Shown one piece after another: positions 7,435 through 15,914 of a stretch of DNA of 64,000 nt. The position numbers and the translations under genes are program-made. The stretch comes from Desulfobacteraceae bacterium (GTDB taxonomy: Bacteria > Desulfobacterota > Desulfobacteria > Desulfobacterales > Desulfosalsimonadaceae). Within the stretch, counting starts at the first letter, position 1, and each line of letters opens with the position of its first letter. Where the stretch lies: contig QZKW01000022.1 of assembly GCA_003599885.1 (NCBI GenBank), positions 1 to 64,000 of the forward strand, in the 5' to 3' direction. A model generated the notes under the pieces. It was not told the origin of the DNA, did not search any database, and saw nothing but the letters and a program-made list of their open reading frames with translations.

Positions 7435-9576
7435 ATGAAATCAAATGGTTTTAAAATAATGGTCGTTCTGACGGTGGCTCTCCTGGTGGCTGTCTTTTTT
7501 TTCTTTGATCTTGGGCACTACCTGTCTTTTGAGACGCTTAAATCCCGGCAAACAGCCCTTGCCTCCTATCACACCGACCATCAGGTCATGACCATCGCCG
7601 TGTACATGGCAGTGTACATTCTGGTGGCGGCCCTGTCCCTTCCCGGCGCTGCCGTTATGACCCTGGCAGGGGGGGCGATTTTCGGCCTATGGCTTGGACT
7701 CTTGCTGGTTTCCTTTGCCAGCACCATCGGCGCGACCCTTGCGTTCTTGGCGGCCCGGTTTTTACTCAAAGACGCGGTTCAGAGCAAGTTCGGCGACCGG
7801 TTAAACGCTATCAATCAGGGGATTGAAAAAGACGGTGCGTTCTACCTGTTCACCCTGCGTCTGGTGCCGGTATTCCCGTTTTTTGTCATCAATCTGGTAA
7901 TGGGGCTCACCCCCATCCGGGTCGGCGTTTTTTATATCGTCAGCCAGATCGGCATGCTGGCCGGAACCGCCGTTTATGTCAATGCCGGCACACAACTGGC
8001 GAAAATCGACTCCTTATCGGGCATTTTATCGCCGGGGCTGATTTTTTCCTTTGCGCTGCTGGGCGTTTTCCCCCTGATCGCCAAAAAAAGCATTGCGGTG
8101 TTTCAGGCCGGGAAACTGCTCAAGAAATATCCGCGTCCTTCAACATTTGATTATAACCTGGTGGTGATCGGCGCGGGCGCAGCCGGTCTGGTGACCGCGT
8201 ATATCGCGGCAGCGGTCCGGGCCAGAGTGGCGCTTATCGAAAAGCACAAAATGGGCGGCGACTGCTTAAACACCGGGTGTGTGCCGAGCAAGGCCCTTAT
8301 CCGGTCGGCCAAAATATTGTCTTATGTGAAACGGGCCAAAGAATTCGGGTTTGACAGCGGAAATATGGAATTTGATTTTGAGTGGGTCATGGCCCGTGTG
8401 CATCAGGTGATCGGGAAAATCGAACCCCACGATTCTGTGGAGCGATACAGCCAGCTCGGGGTGGAATGTATACGGGGAGATGCAAAAATCACTTCCCCGT
8501 ATACCGTTCTGGTCAACGGCAAAACCCTGACCACGAAAAAAATTGTCATCGCCAGCGGTGCGCGCCCGTTTGTTCCCCCCATTCCGGGCCTGGACAAAGT
8601 CAATTATTTGACATCGGATACGGTCTGGGAACTTAAAACGCTCCCCCGGCGGCTGGTGGTTCTGGGCGGAGGGCCTATTGGATGCGAACTGACGCAGACA
8701 TTCTGCCGTCTGGGGTCAGCCGTGACCCAGGTGGAAATGATGCCGCAGCTCATGGGCCGGGAAGACGCGGATGTGTCCGGTTTGATTAAGGAAAAGCTGA
8801 TCACCGAAGGCGTCCGGGTGCTCACCGGGCACCGGGCCAGGGAGATCCGGATTGAAAATAACGGGAAAATTCTGGTCTGCGACCATAACGGCCGGGACGT
8901 ATTTGTGGAATTTGACGAAATCCTGGTGGCGGTGGGGAGAGCCGCCAACATTAGCGGGTTCGGGCTGGAAGAACTGGGGGTGGAACTGACCCCGCGAAAA
9001 ACGATTTCCGCCAATGAATTTCTTCAAACCAGCATCCCCACCATTTATTGCGCCGGCGATGTGGCCGGCCCCTATCAGTTTACCCATGTGGCGGCCCATC
9101 AGGCGTGGTTTGCAGCGGTCAACGCATTGTTCGGGAAATTCAAATCCTTTAAGGTGGATTACCGGGTGATCCCCTGGACCACTTATACCGACCCGGAGGT
9201 CGCCCGAGTCGGGATCAATGAAACCGATGCCGCCGAAAAAAACATTCCGTATGAGCTGACCCGGTACAATCTCGATGACCTGGATCGCGCCATTGCGGAT
9301 TCCGAAGATCACGGATTTATCAAGGTGCTGACAAAACCGGGCACGGACAAAATTCTGGGCGTCACCATCGTGGGGGCCCATGCGGGCGATATCCTTGCGG
9401 AATATGTGCTGGCCATGAAACACGGGCTGGGGCTGAACAAAATACTTGCCACCATTCATACCTATCCCACCATGGCCGAAGCCAACAAATACGCGGCAGG
9501 TGTCTGGAAAAAAGCCCATGCGCCGGAAAAGGTCCTGAAATGGCTGGGGAAATATCATGGGTGGACAAGGGGCTGA
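7435..9576 (+). CDS. TVP38/TMEM64 membrane domain fused to mercuric reductase-like flavoprotein
   Basis: About 713 residues from the ATG at 7435, one base after the previous stop. An in-frame TTG at 7417 inside the previous gene is less likely. Residues 1-230 form a SNARE-associated/TVP38-TMEM64 (DedA-like) membrane domain with a GGAIFGLWLGLLLVSFASTI loop. Residues from about 238 form a class I pyridine nucleotide-disulfide oxidoreductase: FAD motif VVIGAGAAGLVTAY, redox-active disulfide GGDCLNTGCVPSKALIRSA, NAD motif VVLGGGPIGCELTQ, second FAD motif YCAGDVAGPYQFTHVAAHQ and a C-terminal dimerisation domain. The heavy-metal domain and C-terminal cysteine pair of true MerA are missing, so mercury reduction is unlikely; electron transfer to a membrane partner is more plausible. 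Fusions of this kind occur in other bacteria. Confidence 0.9.
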   Translation: MKSNGFKIMVVLTVALLVAVFFFFDLGHYLSFETLKSRQTALASYHTDHQVMTIAVYMAVYILVAALSLPGAAVMTLAGGAIFGLWLGLLLVSFASTIGATLAFLAARFLLKDAVQSKFGDRLNAINQGIEKDGAFYLFTLRLVPVFPFFVINLVMGLTPIRVGVFYIVSQIGMLAGTAVYVNAGTQLAKIDSLSGILSPGLIFSFALLGVFPLIAKKSIAVFQAGKLLKKYPRPSTFDYNLVVIGAGAAGLVTAYIAAAVRARVALIEKHKMGGDCLNTGCVPSKALIRSAKILSYVKRAKEFGFDSGNMEFDFEWVMARVHQVIGKIEPHDSVERYSQLGVECIRGDAKITSPYTVLVNGKTLTTKKIVIASGARPFVPPIPGLDKVNYLTSDTVWELKTLPRRLVVLGGGPIGCELTQTFCRLGSAVTQVEMMPQLMGREDADVSGLIKEKLITEGVRVLTGHRAREIRIENNGKILVCDHNGRDVFVEFDEILVAVGRAANISGFGLEELGVELTPRKTISANEFLQTSIPTIYCAGDVAGPYQFTHVAAHQAWFAAVNALFGKFKSFKVDYRVIPWTTYTDPEVARVGINETDAAEKNIPYELTRYNLDDLDRAIADSEDHGFIKVLTKPGTDKILGVTIVGAHAGDILAEYVLAMKHGLGLNKILATIHTYPTMAEANKYAAGVWKKAHAPEKVLKWLGKYHGWTRG

Positions 9577-9636
9577 ATCCCTGTAATAATCAGATTTTCA
9601 TAATAATCGGTTTCAGAAAAAGGAAAAGACGTCAGG

Positions 9637-10680
9637 ATGAATGTTCTATCCTTCTCAATGGTATATCTGGTTCCGATCACCGTTTATCTGGGCTATTGGC
9701 TGGGAGGGATTTACACCTTTACAACACCCTTTTTAGTTTTTGGAATTGGACCGGTTCTGGATTTTATTATCGGAAGATATACGCGCAACCCATCTGAAGA
9801 AGAAGAAAAAAAACTTGAATCAGACAATCGGTATAAAATGCTGACCATTTTTTGCGTGCCGGTTCAGCTGGCAGTTTTTTTCTGGGGCGCTTATGTGGTC
9901 AGCTATGGCGACTTGTCGCCCCTCGAAATAATTGGTTTAATCCTCTCTGTCGGCGTATCATCCGACGTTCTGGGACTAAGCGCTGCCCACGAACTGGCCC
10001 ATCGAATAAACGTAAAATTCGAGCCGATGCTTTCTAAAATCCTGTACGGTACAGCATTGTACATCCATTTCGGACTGGAACATGTTGTGGGGCATCACAA
10101 TCGGGTGGCTACTCCCGAAGACCCGGCAACCGCTCGCCTGGGGGAATCGTTTTACGCGTTCCTGCCGCGGACGGTTTTTGGCGGATTTAACAGTGCATGG
10201 GAGTTTGAAGCCGGGCGAATGAAAAAACAGAATCAACCGGCTTGGAACATGCGCAATCCAATGGTCGCCGGACTCCTGGCCCAGGCTGCCGCAACGGTTC
10301 TTTTTGCCGCGGTATTCGGCGGAATGGGAATTTTTTATCTTCTTGCACAGAGTTTTATCGCGATCTCTTTAGTTGAGAACGCCAACTACGTGGTGCATTA
10401 CGGGCTGCTGCGCAAAGAGATCGCACCGGGAAAATATGAACCGGTCCAGCCCTGGCATTCCTGGAATTCCAGCAACTGGCTGAGTAACCATTTTCTGTTT
10501 AACATTCAGCGCCACTCCGACCATCATTATAATGCCGGTCGCCGCTATCAGTTACTGCGTCATTATGATGAAGTACCACAACTGCCTACGGGTTATGCGG
10601 GGATGATTGTGCTGGCGCTCATCCCCCCGTTATGGCGCAAAATTATGGATCCGCGGGTTCTGAAATTCAGGCAGAGATAA
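9637..10680 (+). CDS. AlkB-like alkane/fatty-acyl membrane di-iron hydroxylase
   Basis: A 347-residue integral membrane protein with the histidine boxes of alkane 1-monooxygenase: HELAHR (from residue 118), EHVVGHH (about 149-155), NYVVHYGLLR and IQRHSDHHYNAGRRYQLLRH, plus the AlkB stretch LPTGYAGMIVLALIPPLWRK. Classical AlkB has HELGHK, EHNRGHH and NYxEHYG, so several non-histidine positions differ, including the Glu of the third box (Val here). The family uses O2 and electrons from rubredoxin to hydroxylate alkyl chains. No rubredoxin gene is visible nearby; the preceding flavoprotein could supply electrons, but that is inference. An O2-dependent enzyme is unexpected in a likely anaerobe. 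It is shorter than the usual ~400 residues. Confidence 0.88.
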   Translation: MNVLSFSMVYLVPITVYLGYWLGGIYTFTTPFLVFGIGPVLDFIIGRYTRNPSEEEEKKLESDNRYKMLTIFCVPVQLAVFFWGAYVVSYGDLSPLEIIGLILSVGVSSDVLGLSAAHELAHRINVKFEPMLSKILYGTALYIHFGLEHVVGHHNRVATPEDPATARLGESFYAFLPRTVFGGFNSAWEFEAGRMKKQNQPAWNMRNPMVAGLLAQAAATVLFAAVFGGMGIFYLLAQSFIAISLVENANYVVHYGLLRKEIAPGKYEPVQPWHSWNSSNWLSNHFLFNIQRHSDHHYNAGRRYQLLRHYDEVPQLPTGYAGMIVLALIPPLWRKIMDPRVLKFRQR

Positions 10681-10682
10681 AC

Positions 10683-10868
10683 AGAACCTTTTATTGTGCG
10701 GGCGATGTGGCCGGCCCCTATCAGTTCACCCATGTGGGAGCCCATGCGGGAGATATCCTCGCGGAATATGTGCTGGCCATGAAACACGGGCTGGGGCTGA
10801 ACAAAATACTCGCCACCATCCATACCTATCCCACCATGTCGGAAGCCATAAAGCGTATGACAAAATAA
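10683..10868 (+). pseudogene. Decayed second copy of the mercuric reductase-like gene tail, with in-frame deletion
   Basis: Bases 10691-10740 match 9045-9094 and bases 10741 to about 10850 match 9377 to about 9486 of the flavoprotein gene. The two blocks are joined where 282 bases (94 codons) are missing. The break lies in a shared GGNGGCCCAT-like sequence. Translation gives YCAGDVAGPYQFTHVGAHAG, continuing DILAEYVLAMKHGLGLNKIL, then TIHTYPTMSEA and a stop. It lacks the FAD, disulfide and NAD domains. It overlaps the end of the AlkB-like gene in another frame and cannot work alone. Confidence 0.85.
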
Positions 10869-10887
10869 ACGCGGAGGAGGTCTGAGG

Positions 10888-12102
10888 ATGAACAGACTGA
10901 TTAAAACCCAAAAAGATTACAATCTCGCGCTGACCCGGATTGATGGACTCATGGATGCCAAGCAGGGAACACCGGAAGCAGACGAACTGGAGCTTCTGGC
11001 AACCCTTGTTGAGATGTATGAAGAAGAACATTATCCGATGGATATGCCCGATCCCATTGAGGCGATCCGCTTCAGGATGGATCAGCTCGGGCTGAACCAG
11101 CAGGATCTGGTTCCGTTTATCGGAAGCAGAAGCAAGGTTTCTGAAATTTTAAACCGGAAAAGGCCCCTGACCCTTGCCATGATGCGTTCCCTGCATCGAG
11201 GTCTGGGGATTTCGGCGGACATATTGCTCGGAGCAACCGGCGCGGCGTTTCCGGATAAATCGCCGGATATTGCCTGGGAGCGCTTTCCCTTGAATGAAAT
11301 GATGAAACGGGGCTGGATAAAAAAAATCGATGACATCAAAAATCATGCGGAAGAACTCTTGCAGGATTTTATGCGGAAGGCCGTCGGGCCGAAACCGGTT
11401 TCAGATACCCTGTTTCGTAAAAGTGCAGGCCCCAGGGCGAACTCTAAAACCGATGATTACGCATTGCATGCCTGGTGCCTGAAATTAATCAGCCTTGCTC
11501 GGGAAAACCAATTGCCTGCGCGATATACTCCCGGAACGATAACCGATCAATTTTTAAGGGAAATTGCGAAACTCAGCTATTTTGATGATGGCCCCTTGCT
11601 GGCGAAAGAATATCTGGCGAAACAGGGGATTCATCTGATTGTTTTGCCCCATCTCTCTAAAACATATCTGGACGGCGCGGCCCTGCTTCTGGAGGACGGA
11701 AGCCCGGTGATCGGACTGACACTCCGCCATGACCGGATGGACAATTTCTGGTTCTCCCTGCTTCACGAGTTGTCCCATGTCATGAAACATTTGACCAAGG
11801 ATTCAACGGAAATATTCATTGATGATTTTGATCTCCGGGGGCACGAAACCGAGGTCGCGGATAATAAAGAAACGGAAGCCGACGACCTGGCGCAAAAAGC
11901 CCTGATTCCGGAAAATGCCTGGGAAAATGATCCGGTCCGGCAGAAAGCGACGGTTTCAAATCTGATTGCCTTGTCGGAAAAGTTGAAAATACACCCGGCC
12001 ATCATTGCCGGGCGCATTCGGTTTGAGAATAAGAATTATAAACTGTTGTCCAAATATGTGGGAAACCGGGAGGTCCGGAAGCATTTTAAGGAGGGTTTTT
12101 AA
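10888..12102 (+). CDS. HigA-type antitoxin domain fused to ImmA/IrrE-type zinc peptidase
   Basis: 404 residues. Residues about 48-115 form a HigA2-like helix-turn-helix (YPMDMPDPIEAIRFRMDQLG, then DLVPFIGSRSKVSEILNRKR). Residues about 225-390 form an ImmA/IrrE (DUF955) domain with the zinc motif LLHELSHVMKH and a downstream glutamate-rich helix NKETEADDLAQKAL. Such proteins usually follow a HigB toxin gene and repress the operon, while ImmA-type domains cleave a repressor or antitoxin. Here the upstream neighbour is only the flavoprotein relic, so the toxin is missing. The ribosome-binding site GGAGGAGG is good. It is the first gene of the accessory island. Confidence 0.85.
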   Translation: MNRLIKTQKDYNLALTRIDGLMDAKQGTPEADELELLATLVEMYEEEHYPMDMPDPIEAIRFRMDQLGLNQQDLVPFIGSRSKVSEILNRKRPLTLAMMRSLHRGLGISADILLGATGAAFPDKSPDIAWERFPLNEMMKRGWIKKIDDIKNHAEELLQDFMRKAVGPKPVSDTLFRKSAGPRANSKTDDYALHAWCLKLISLARENQLPARYTPGTITDQFLREIAKLSYFDDGPLLAKEYLAKQGIHLIVLPHLSKTYLDGAALLLEDGSPVIGLTLRHDRMDNFWFSLLHELSHVMKHLTKDSTEIFIDDFDLRGHETEVADNKETEADDLAQKALIPENAWENDPVRQKATVSNLIALSEKLKIHPAIIAGRIRFENKNYKLLSKYVGNREVRKHFKEGF

Positions 12103-12142
12103 ATTCAAAGGAAACGGGGTAAACTAATAATTCTCGTTTCAA

Positions 12143-12354
12143 ATGGCGGAATCATGGAAAGATGTTCCTGTGGAAATATGCCTTTTCCGCCACGGGGATA
12201 ACCGCAATCAAGCTTTTTTCAGAGTACTTTTTCTGTTCTGGCAGATGGTATATGGCATGAATTCCGTGTCGCTTTGTCGCCTGATGCTCTAAACTATCTT
12301 GATCTGGTTGCGATTTTATCGGAAGACGAAGGTCAGGGACATGCGAAAGCATAA
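12143..12354 (+). pseudogene. Small frameshifted gene remnant
   Basis: From the ATG at 12143 one frame reads MAESWKDVPVEICLFRHGDN and continues to about base 12217. The next frame then gives STFSVLADGIWHEFRVALSP, continuing DALNYLDLVAILSEDEGQ, to a stop at 12352. The two join into one plausible ~70-residue protein if one base is lost or gained at the T-run near 12211-12218. No family is recognised. The remaining bases of 12103-12434 show no other gene. Confidence 0.4.
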
Positions 12355-12434
12355 CGTACCGGACGCTCCGGTTATCCGATAATTTTGTTGAAGGAAATCG
12401 CTTTTTGAGAGCGGATCATAGCAAAAAAATGGAG

Positions 12435-12986
12435 CTAATTCCAACGAACCAATTCAATGTTTTCTAAAAAGGTTAAAGCGTTATCAAGACTACTATCGTC
12501 AATTGACCAGCCAAGCTCTTTGGCCTTGGATTTAATTGTTTCTTTATTCGTCGGGCTACCTTCGCGAGCAATTATTATATGAGCTTTTGCCGCCATAGCT
12601 AATTCCATATAATGCATCGTTCCTGCTTTTGATATGGTATCGGCGATCTTTGAAATTTTTTCCCACTGGGTTGGAAATAATTTCTTTTTTCTTTCCAATA
12701 GCTTAAACCCATCCTCTGTTAAGGAATATTCATATTTTGTCATCTCAAAACCATGGTGGTCATAGCCATACACGCTTAAGTCTTCTTTGATATAATTTAA
12801 TTCTTTTAACTCCGAATTTGCTTCGGCCACCTTTGGGGAATAAGGACCATAATAATGAGGATTAAATCCTAAATTCACATCCATAATCACTGACAAAAAG
12901 TAAACAATTTTTTGCAGTGCTGTTCGGCCCGTTATCCCTTCGCTGAATGCACCATGCGCAAACAATACAAAATCAATTGGTTGCAT
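12435..12986 (-). CDS. YwgA-like protein (Panacea-related fold likely) paired with HD phosphohydrolase
   Basis: 183 residues from the ATG at 12986, chosen because GGGAGG lies five bases upstream; a longer frame to 13034 exists but would overlap the HD gene further. The N-terminal half has GRTALQKIVYFLSVIMDVNL and HYYGPYSPKVAEANSELKEL, the LQK...YGPYS pattern of YwgA/SocA-like proteins, followed by a helical C-terminus. It overlaps the 3' end of the HD gene by 14 bases, so the two are translationally linked. YwgA and the HD protein YwfO are neighbours in Bacillus subtilis, which supports a functional pair. The exact role is unknown; an antitoxin-like or regulatory role is inferred. Base composition is AT-rich against the core genes. 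Confidence 0.7.
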   Translation of the reverse strand: MQPIDFVLFAHGAFSEGITGRTALQKIVYFLSVIMDVNLGFNPHYYGPYSPKVAEANSELKELNYIKEDLSVYGYDHHGFEMTKYEYSLTEDGFKLLERKKKLFPTQWEKISKIADTISKAGTMHYMELAMAAKAHIIIAREGSPTNKETIKSKAKELGWSIDDSSLDNALTFLENIELVRWN

Positions 12987-14385
12987 TGTTACCTCCCGTG
13001 AAAAATTCAACCATTTTTTCTGAAACGACCTCATCTATCATCTTCTGCAATTTGGTTCTATCGACTGGTGTGTCGTAACTAACTGGAGCATATATTTCAA
13101 CAAATGCCTGATTGAGCTTTTCATTTATTGAGTTGAAGAGAGTTGATTCCACCTCAAATGTCGATGGTCCCCCGATTCCTCGGTCAACATGAATAGAGGC
13201 TTCATCATTTCTAGACATTTCACGTACTGATTTTATCGTATACGCATTAATAATAAGAAATTTTGGATTATCTGGTGAGCATGTTATCCGGCCATTGCAC
13301 TTATTGGTAACCAAATTGCAAATTGGTCTCCACAAAAAGGATTCCAATTCAGCCCTCAGCTTTTTGTTCATAGGTTTTGAAATATTAAAAAGGGAATCGC
13401 GGCATATCTCAGGAAGCTCCTTGATTTGTTTTCGATAAACTCTCTTTAACAGATTTCTGGATTTTAAACCCATTAAAAGCTCATGACATTTTGTGCCGCC
13501 AAATCGATTGTCTGTCAGCATGACCATAAATTTTGAATCGTCCCAGTCAAGGTAGTTTTCGAGATATTTCGGGTCTGCCTGATAAGTGTACAATTTTTGT
13601 AACTCTTCAATTTTATCGTCATCAATACCAATAGTTATGGCACGGATAAGCATTTGGTCTGTTATCAATCTTACACGATGTCTATAGACCTGATTCGTGA
13701 TGTAATATTTTGCTAGCACAAATTGCTCCAGTGCATGCACACCGTCTTGGCTAATCATCAAGTATTTGCCTTCGATCTCATCTCTAACAGGCTTTAATTC
13801 CCTATGGAGCTGGCTCAAATCAAAGACGCCATATTTAACACCACAAAAATAACTGTCCCTGAGAAGATAGTCCTGTTTATCTGCATCAAGAGGTCCGGAT
13901 ACAATCGAATGCAACAGAGGATCTCCATAACCGGATGCTAATATTTTTATTATTTTGTCTCTGTCTGATTCAGAGATATGTTTATTTAATTCCTGATTTT
14001 GTTTTATGATATCTGCAGTAATGGCCTCGTGTATTTTATAAGTGCCTTGGGATTCATCCTTTTTAGAATAAATCTCAAGAATATCTTCCGAAATATGTGA
14101 AAATGGACCATGTCCAATATCATGCAACAACGCGGCAAGTCGCAGGAGCCTTTCTTCTTCATCAGAAACATTAAGAGCCTTCGCCATCATGTTGGTAATA
14201 TGGCAAACTCCCAAAGAGTGCTCAAATCGGGTGTGTAAAGCACCAGGGTATACCAAGTTTGCAAAGGCCAGTTGACGAATTCCTCTTAACCTTTGAAAAA
14301 CAGTGCTGTTGACAATATCAGCTTCGGTCCCGGTAAGACGTATGAAATTAAAAACAGGGTCTCTGATTTCTCTGGCTTCGCTCAT
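12973..14385 (-). CDS. HD-domain phosphohydrolase (COG1078, YwfO-like)
   Basis: 470 residues. The metal-binding HD motifs are present: LHTRFEHSLGVCHITNMMAK near residue 50, ALLHDIGHGPFSHISED near residue 85 and a later Asp in SGPLDADKQDYLLRDSYFCG. These match dNTPase-like HD proteins related to SAMHD1 and EF1143. The family hydrolyses (d)NTPs or related nucleotides. The C-terminal ~230 residues are less conserved and may bind an allosteric nucleotide or the partner protein. It is the first gene of a two-gene unit with the YwgA-like protein. No strong ribosome-binding site precedes the start at 14385. The gene is AT-rich and sits in the accessory island. Confidence 0.85.
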   Translation of the reverse strand: MSEAREIRDPVFNFIRLTGTEADIVNSTVFQRLRGIRQLAFANLVYPGALHTRFEHSLGVCHITNMMAKALNVSDEEERLLRLAALLHDIGHGPFSHISEDILEIYSKKDESQGTYKIHEAITADIIKQNQELNKHISESDRDKIIKILASGYGDPLLHSIVSGPLDADKQDYLLRDSYFCGVKYGVFDLSQLHRELKPVRDEIEGKYLMISQDGVHALEQFVLAKYYITNQVYRHRVRLITDQMLIRAITIGIDDDKIEELQKLYTYQADPKYLENYLDWDDSKFMVMLTDNRFGGTKCHELLMGLKSRNLLKRVYRKQIKELPEICRDSLFNISKPMNKKLRAELESFLWRPICNLVTNKCNGRITCSPDNPKFLIINAYTIKSVREMSRNDEASIHVDRGIGGPSTFEVESTLFNSINEKLNQAFVEIYAPVSYDTPVDRTKLQKMIDEVVSEKMVEFFTGGNNATN

Positions 14386-14681
14386 TTAAACCGACAAATG
14401 CCTCTTGGCGCTTGAAAATGGAGAGATGGAATAGGGAATAAGAATTCGTTTTTATTGGAACTAAGCCTATTTCAAGATGGTTGATGTGTCAAGGATTTTA
14501 TGAATACAGTATGTTGAATCGACTTGATTCGACTAGTAAGAAGGCGCAAATCCAAGATAGGGTTCCCATTATTATTGCTGGATTACCATCCCGGTGTCGT
14601 GTATAACCTGCCAATAACAAACCGGTTTATCACCTGTCACCAATCGTGAACCACCAACCGCAGCACAGAAAGGAGCCTGCA

Positions 14682-15464
14682 ATGGATACCCAGCCCGGCC
14701 TGAATGAAACCTCTGTTGAACCAGAAAAAGAAAACCGCGTTTTTGTCCCGGAAGTGATGGCGGAACCGGAAGCCCCGGTGCCCGTTTCGGCGTCTGATGA
14801 AGACGCCATGATCGAGGAGTCCGTGCAGTTTATCAACCGCACGGTGGCGCAGATGGTGTTCGGGGCGTCCATCATCATCGGCGACCATCTGCTGACCCGC
14901 TATTTTGGGGGCGACATCGAGCTGGCCATGTCCAAAGCCCACAACAAGCCGGTTTCCTTTAACCGGTTGTGCCGACGGCCGGATATTTCCCTGACAAGCC
15001 GCATGTTGGGCGGCATGGTGAGGGTCGCGGCCCAGGAACGCTATTTTCAGGGCATTGGCCTGGATGCCGGCCGGCTCCATTATACCCATAAATTGTTATT
15101 GACCCGGTTGCCCAACGACGGTGCGAAATCGGAGCTGGCGTTTGACTGTATGCGGGAAAATCTGCCCTCAAGAAAACTGGCCTTGCGGGTCAATGAGTTA
15201 ATCCGGATCAGCAATCCGCCCCCGGCCATCACATCGGAAAGCATTATCGGGCAATACGCCAAGGCCGTGGAGCAGTTTCTGGATAAGACAATGATGCCGG
15301 AATTTCTGGCGGATAAAGACAATCTTTATGGACTTGAAAGGGAGATTCAGGAACGGCTCCGGCGACAGGCGGTTGAATGGCTGGAGGAGATGGAAGCCCG
15401 GCGGGCGGCATGCGCGGATCTGATCATTCGACTTGATGATGTCATCGCGCATCCGAACGTTTGA
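14682..15464 (+). CDS. Hypothetical protein, 260 residues
   Basis: The ATG at 14682 is preferred over an in-frame GTG at 14646 because AAAGGAG lies six bases upstream. The N-terminus is acidic and low-complexity (about 45 residues, rich in Glu, Pro and Val). It is followed by a folded region with ESVQFINRTVAQMVFGASII and YFGGDIELAMSKAHNKPVSF, then a charged helical C-terminus ending near RRQAVEWLEEMEARRAACAD. No signal peptide or membrane segment is seen. I do not recognise the family. Its base use is like the core genes, unlike its AT-rich neighbours. Confidence 0.65.
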   Translation: MDTQPGLNETSVEPEKENRVFVPEVMAEPEAPVPVSASDEDAMIEESVQFINRTVAQMVFGASIIIGDHLLTRYFGGDIELAMSKAHNKPVSFNRLCRRPDISLTSRMLGGMVRVAAQERYFQGIGLDAGRLHYTHKLLLTRLPNDGAKSELAFDCMRENLPSRKLALRVNELIRISNPPPAITSESIIGQYAKAVEQFLDKTMMPEFLADKDNLYGLEREIQERLRRQAVEWLEEMEARRAACADLIIRLDDVIAHPNV

Positions 15465-15469
15465 CCGTC

Positions 15470-15491
15470 ACTTCCCGTGCGCGCGGGAAGT
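15470..15491 (+). terminator. Hairpin after hypothetical gene
   Basis: ACTTCCCG and CGGGAAGT form an 8-bp stem with a 6-base loop, 5 bases after the stop at 15464. No clear T-run follows. Beyond it, 15492-15609 is gene-free AT-rich DNA. Confidence 0.4.
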
Positions 15492-15609
15492 CATAAATTG
15501 AAGGGACCGACCCGGCTTTCAACACCGGTTAAAATGGTAATTTATCAATAAGTTCGGGCAATTAAAAATGTCTAAATTTTTATAGCTGGATGATGTATAT
15601 GTAAAGTTA

Positions 15610-15732
15610 ATGAATATCAAGACTTTCACATCTCAATTACCGGACGAAGAGAAGACGCCTTTGATCTTGCAGCTGCTGGAGATTATCCAAATGCAGGCCG
15701 AAGAAATCCAAAAGAAGAAGAAAAGTAAATGA
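15610..15732 (+). pseudogene. Transposase N-terminal fragment (IS66-like leader region)
   Basis: A 40-codon ORF reads MNIKTFTSQLPDEEKTPLIL, continuing QLLEIIQMQAEEIQ and a lysine-rich end, then stop. This looks like the N-terminal coiled-coil segment of IS66-type transposases in related genomes (LLEIIQ..EEIQ followed by a lysine/proline-rich linker). The remaining ~400 residues are absent. It marks a former insertion sequence in the island. The assignment rests on pattern recall only. Confidence 0.45.
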
Positions 15733-15830
15733 GGAAATGTTCGGTAATGTGGAATGGTGTCCCTTGATTTCTATGAAACTTCAAGTTCAAAGATTGACAT
15801 TCTTCTAAGATCTTGTCTTTTTATATTTTC

Positions 15831-15863
15831 TTGAAATTCGGAAAATAAAATATTATTATTTTC
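15831..15863 (+). promoter_or_regulatory. Promoter and inverted repeat of AbrB/RelE-type module
   Basis: TTGAAA (15831-15836), a 17-base spacer and TATTAT (15854-15859) form a promoter 56 bases before the antitoxin start. GAAAATAA and TTATTTTC (15841-15863, 7-base spacer) form an inverted repeat covering the -10, a likely site for antitoxin-mediated autorepression. Confidence 0.5.
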
Positions 15864-15914
15864 TTAAAATAAATAAGACGGCATTGCATGCCATAATTTA
15901 CAAGGAATAATAAT

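Noticed and set aside
7435-9576. Flavoprotein called as true mercuric reductase
   Set aside because: The heavy-metal-associated domain and the C-terminal vicinal cysteines are absent, and no mer genes are nearby.
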